Assembly: GCA_964612555.1 (NCBI GenBank)
Contig: CAZTBW010000002.1
Location: 293,475 to 357,474 of the forward strand
Source: DAOLCO01 sp964612555
Lineage (GTDB): Bacteria > Bdellovibrionota_C > UBA2361 > SZUA-149 > DAOLCO01
Direction of reading: 5' to 3'
Length of the DNA: 64,000 nt
In this document: positions 61,366-64,000 of the stretch, piece after piece
Position numbering within the stretch: position 1 is the stretch's first letter
Layout: each line of letters starts with the position of its first letter
Translations under genes and position numbers: made by a program
The notes under the pieces: model-generated
The model's database searches: none
What the model was told of the DNA's origin: nothing
Seen by the model: only the letters and a program-made list of their open reading frames with translations

Positions 61366-62772
61366 ATGAACCGTACCTTACTTCAGACAATACGTGAGAC
61401 CCTCCACTTACTGCCCATGGGTGTACCCGTGCTCATAATATATCTTATTGGTGAGTGGTATAAGTTTAACTATCAGCTTCTTCCAAATCAGAGATTTGTA
61501 ATAGATTTTTCCATTCTTCTGGGAGATGCGGTGCTGCTTCATGCAATTGCACTGTGGTATCTCTCTGGTATGCTTTGGAAAAAGCGTGGTTCATTCAGCA
61601 AGGTTGGCAGCCTTCTACATTCTGTATCAAGTGCTCCCAAAGTCCTTCTAAGTTATATGGGGCTTATGCTGTTCACGCAGCTCTCTTTTGATATTTTTCA
61701 GGCTTCCCCGCTTCCCATTTTTTTTATTCTCATATTTTTTATCTGGGCTCCGTACCTCTGTAGTTTTGAATTTTTTGCCCGCACTCTTTCTGAGCAAGAG
61801 ATAGAAGAAGAGGAGGCCTTGTTCGAGTCTCTGGATGAAGTCAGTTATAATGATATTCCCAAACGACTCATTACAAGAAAAACATGGTGGCACCTGGGGT
61901 ATCTGAGGAGCATTGAATTTACTTCCAGTAAAGGGATCCTGGCGCTGTCTATTGTGTTCCTTCTCTGGCTCGTTCGGATTGTCCCTGAACTTTTTGTGGC
62001 TTTATCTTTTAGTCCATATCAGTCCTTTATTGCTCATTCTATTCAGGTTTTTTTTAGTTGGTCACTGGGAATGTTTGTTCATCTGACCATTATTAAATCA
62101 ATTTACTTCAGTCTTCATCCTGAGCAACGGGATGAATTTGATGCTGATGAAAAACCTGAAGGTCCCAAAGATATTTTTTCCAATCCTGTGGGGATCAGAT
62201 TGTCAATCCTTTGCATACTGGTGTTGTTTGTTACCATGGTCTGGAGTGAACGTCGTTTTCAGTCTGAGGGATTTCCCGAATCTGCGGTGCGTACTCTGGA
62301 ATCGGTGCGTTTTTCCGAGGAAGAGGTCATTCTTGAAATAAAGATGTTGGACAAAGATCAGGGGCTTCGGTGGTTTCATCCATCCCGCTTGAGGTTACTG
62401 GAAATTTCTCCGGAGGAAGCAAAAAAACGGGAAGATAAACGCACTTCAGAAAAAAACACTTCAGAAAAAGACCCCGCTTCAAATAAAAATGAAGATTCTC
62501 TCACGCAACTTATTCGCATGATGAGTGAGAAAGTGAGTTCTCCTAATCGTTATGTGGTATATGATACCGGTAATGATACCCGGGGGGCACGTCTTGAGGA
62601 ATATCAGATCTCACCAAGGAAAGAAGAGATAGCGGTGATAACGGCATTTCCGGTAAGGAAGCATGCGGATAGTAAAACAGAACCTCTCTATGAGATTTCT
62701 TATGTTAATCCTTTTGGATACAAGGAGGTACTTTTTACTTTTAAGAGAAAGGCATTTGAGAGTGATTCATGA
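61366..62772 (+). CDS. Polytopic membrane protein of unknown function, about seven helices
   Basis: 468 aa from ATG 61366 (frame open back to 61246; the start is uncertain). About seven hydrophobic segments: PMGVPVLIIYLIGEW, FSILLGDAVLLHAIALWYLSG, VLLSYMGLMLFTQLSFDIF, LPIFFILIFFIWAPYLC, GILALSIVFLLWLVRIVPEL, SIQVFFSWSLGMFVHLTII, IRLSILCILVLFVTMVWS. Then a soluble C-terminal domain of about 170 residues with a Lys/Glu/Ser-rich linker. No family recognised. Its stop overlaps the RNase H gene as ATGA. Divergent from dxs. Confidence 0.72.
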   Translation: MNRTLLQTIRETLHLLPMGVPVLIIYLIGEWYKFNYQLLPNQRFVIDFSILLGDAVLLHAIALWYLSGMLWKKRGSFSKVGSLLHSVSSAPKVLLSYMGLMLFTQLSFDIFQASPLPIFFILIFFIWAPYLCSFEFFARTLSEQEIEEEEALFESLDEVSYNDIPKRLITRKTWWHLGYLRSIEFTSSKGILALSIVFLLWLVRIVPELFVALSFSPYQSFIAHSIQVFFSWSLGMFVHLTIIKSIYFSLHPEQRDEFDADEKPEGPKDIFSNPVGIRLSILCILVLFVTMVWSERRFQSEGFPESAVRTLESVRFSEEEVILEIKMLDKDQGLRWFHPSRLRLLEISPEEAKKREDKRTSEKNTSEKDPASNKNEDSLTQLIRMMSEKVSSPNRYVVYDTGNDTRGARLEEYQISPRKEEIAVITAFPVRKHADSKTEPLYEISYVNPFGYKEVLFTFKRKAFESDS

Positions 62773-63596
62773 TTACAGTTTTTAGTGATGGAGGGGCAGA
62801 TTCCCGGGGGCACTCGGCAGGGGCAAGTATTATTCAATTTTCCGGGAGTGAATCGTCCCTGTGTGAATCTCCGCTGTGTGTTGCCGCATATCTTGGGGGT
62901 GCGACCAATAATGAAGCCGAAATATTTTCTGCTATTATGGGGTTTTCCTTTGTTTTGATTCACGCCTCGAAAAATGATGCATCAAAAATCAAATGGGTTT
63001 CAGACAGTGAGTACTCCATCAAGAGTGCGACGCAGTATATTCATGCATGGAAAAAAAATGGATGGCAGACTGCACAGAAAAAGCCGGTAAAAAACCAGGG
63101 GTTGTGGAAGACTTTTGATGCGCTCGTAAGTGGAGTCAAGATTTTACCGGAGCACGTATATGGTCACAGTGGGCATCCGGAAAATGAATCTTGTGATACT
63201 GCGGTGGGCTGGATTCGAAAGAATGGAGGCGTTCAGGAAGATGGGGTGTATGGTATTGATACACCGGCAGGTTCAGACTGGTTTCTTTTTGATGGGAGTG
63301 CGATTTTGGAAGAGATACGCACTTCAGAAGAGAAGGGGCTTGGCAGGGATGAAATCATAGCTGCATTTTTACCTTTTGCAGAAGGTAGTAAAGAAGCCCG
63401 GAGGTCAAATCCTTCAGAAAAAAAGAACACTTCATCTGAAGACTCTCAGACATCTGAAAAAACACTTCAGCGAGTTAAAAAAATCACAGGAGCCTATTTA
63501 CAGAAACTAAAAGAAATTGACCCGAAAGGAGAAGTGCTGAATGCGAACCCGGCTTTAAAGGAAGCGCTTAAAAGTCTGGAGCGTAGTCTTAAATAG
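62769..63596 (+). CDS. Ribonuclease H (type I fold) with C-terminal extension
   Basis: 275 aa. RNase HI catalytic set visible: D7 in FSDGGAD, E49 in NNEAE, D79 in VSDSEYSIKS, H133 or H136 in YGHSGHPENE and D143 in SCDTAV. Cleaves RNA in RNA-DNA hybrids. The first 150 residues are the RNase H domain; the remaining 120 are an acidic/Lys-rich extension not present in classical RnhA (about 155 aa), including a LQRVKKITGAYLQKLKEI helix. Translationally coupled to the membrane protein upstream (ATGA). Cytosolic. Confidence 0.87.
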   Translation: MITVFSDGGADSRGHSAGASIIQFSGSESSLCESPLCVAAYLGGATNNEAEIFSAIMGFSFVLIHASKNDASKIKWVSDSEYSIKSATQYIHAWKKNGWQTAQKKPVKNQGLWKTFDALVSGVKILPEHVYGHSGHPENESCDTAVGWIRKNGGVQEDGVYGIDTPAGSDWFLFDGSAILEEIRTSEEKGLGRDEIIAAFLPFAEGSKEARRSNPSEKKNTSSEDSQTSEKTLQRVKKITGAYLQKLKEIDPKGEVLNANPALKEALKSLERSLK

Positions 63597-63944
63597 CCTT
63601 TCCCAACACCACGAGCCCCAAAAAGGAAAAAAGAGTGTGATTCAGGGAACTTGATATCTCTATTCATAACGCTTCGAATTAGGCGGACAAATTGTAAGTT
63701 AGTTGATCGTAACTAAAATTATCAATAAAAATAAGCTGTTAAGCCTCTCTCAAATCCTTAAGTATTAAGCTGAAAAGGTCGATCTTTAAGTTGTAAGTGT
63801 TTGTTACGTTTACGGTTTTAAAATCACAGAACCAGGGAAATGGTTTTGTACATGGAAGTATGTAGTACAGGGATGAGTAGTAATTCATTCTTCATTCAGT
63901 TTTTTTCAAAAAGGATGCTTGCGTCCTGCCGTGTTCGTGCGCCA
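63597..63944. other. Gene-free region before the terminal repeat
   Basis: 348 bp after the RNase H gene with no ORF, RNA or clear terminator that I can support. AT-rich; no promoter call made. Confidence 0.5.
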
Positions 63945-64000
63945 CAATCACCAATCACCAATCACCAATCACCAATCACCAATCACCAATCACCAATCAC
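63945..64000. repeat. Tandem heptamer repeat CAATCAC, at least eight copies, runs out of window
   Basis: Eight exact head-to-tail copies of the 7-bp unit CAATCAC from 63945 to the last base. The array is cut by the window edge, so true copy number is unknown. Not a CRISPR: unit too short and no spacers. Confidence 0.95.

Noticed and set aside
63945..64000. CRISPR array
   Set aside because: Seven-base units with no spacers; simple tandem repeat.

Overview
The window looks like one contiguous stretch of a moderately AT-rich chromosome from a Gram-negative bacterium. The Gram-negative reading rests on Sec signal peptides on periplasmic thioredoxin-like and Cys-rich proteins, a fimT-pilV-pilW-pilX type minor pilin cassette, and TraF-like and TraG/VirB6-like membrane proteins. 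Housekeeping genes (cysS, tkt, holA, clpB, a cbpA-type dnaJ, dxs, an argD-like gene, 2-oxo acid dehydrogenase genes) are intact. I cannot name the phylum from the sequence.

Layout. 0-8 kb: a minus-strand group (nucleotide-sugar epimerase, cysS, LOG protein, a small unknown, a redoxin), then plus-strand transketolase coupled to a methyltransferase, and a small acidic/Gly-Ser-rich membrane protein closed by a perfect intrinsic terminator. 8-16.4 kb: four large proteins I do not recognise (625, 1053, 474 and 536 aa). The 625 aa and 1053 aa genes are divergently transcribed, and the 536 aa protein ends in TPR-like helices. 16.5-34.3 kb: a plus-strand cluster with a secreted CxxC thioredoxin-fold (TraF-like) protein, a secreted Cys-rich protein with a natural (GGGGS)n linker, five tandem polytopic paralogues with a shared membrane core resembling TraG N-terminal/VirB6-type proteins, and one small soluble protein between the second and third. 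No ATPase, coupling protein, relaxase or pilin is present here. A second TPR-like protein, apparently a distant relative of the 536 aa one, faces the cluster from its 3' side.

34.3-43.6 kb: a minus-strand run with two tandem NodB-type deacetylases (one with its catalytic motif destroyed), a hot-dog thioesterase, and E2, fused E1alpha-beta and E3 of a branched-chain-type 2-oxo acid dehydrogenase. 43.7-50 kb: holA and tRNA-Phe, with two partial tRNA fragments beside it, then a small accessory-looking set (PhyH dioxygenase, MSOX-like flavin oxidase, nicotianamine-synthase-like protein, degenerate 2-hydroxyacid dehydrogenase, GNAT). Two independent inverted-repeat pairs bracket parts of this set. 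50-53.6 kb: minor pilins. 53.8-63.6 kb: clpB, cbpA-type dnaJ, a 178-bp palindromic element, argD-like, dxs, a seven-helix membrane protein preceded by a short leader ORF, and an RNase H. The window ends inside a 7-bp tandem repeat.

The strongest candidate for an undescribed system is the 16.5-34.3 kb cluster: a five-subunit polytopic membrane assembly, probably disulfide-bonded in the periplasm with help from the TraF-like protein. It resembles the multi-VirB6 arrangement of rickettsial type IV secretion but has diverged strongly.
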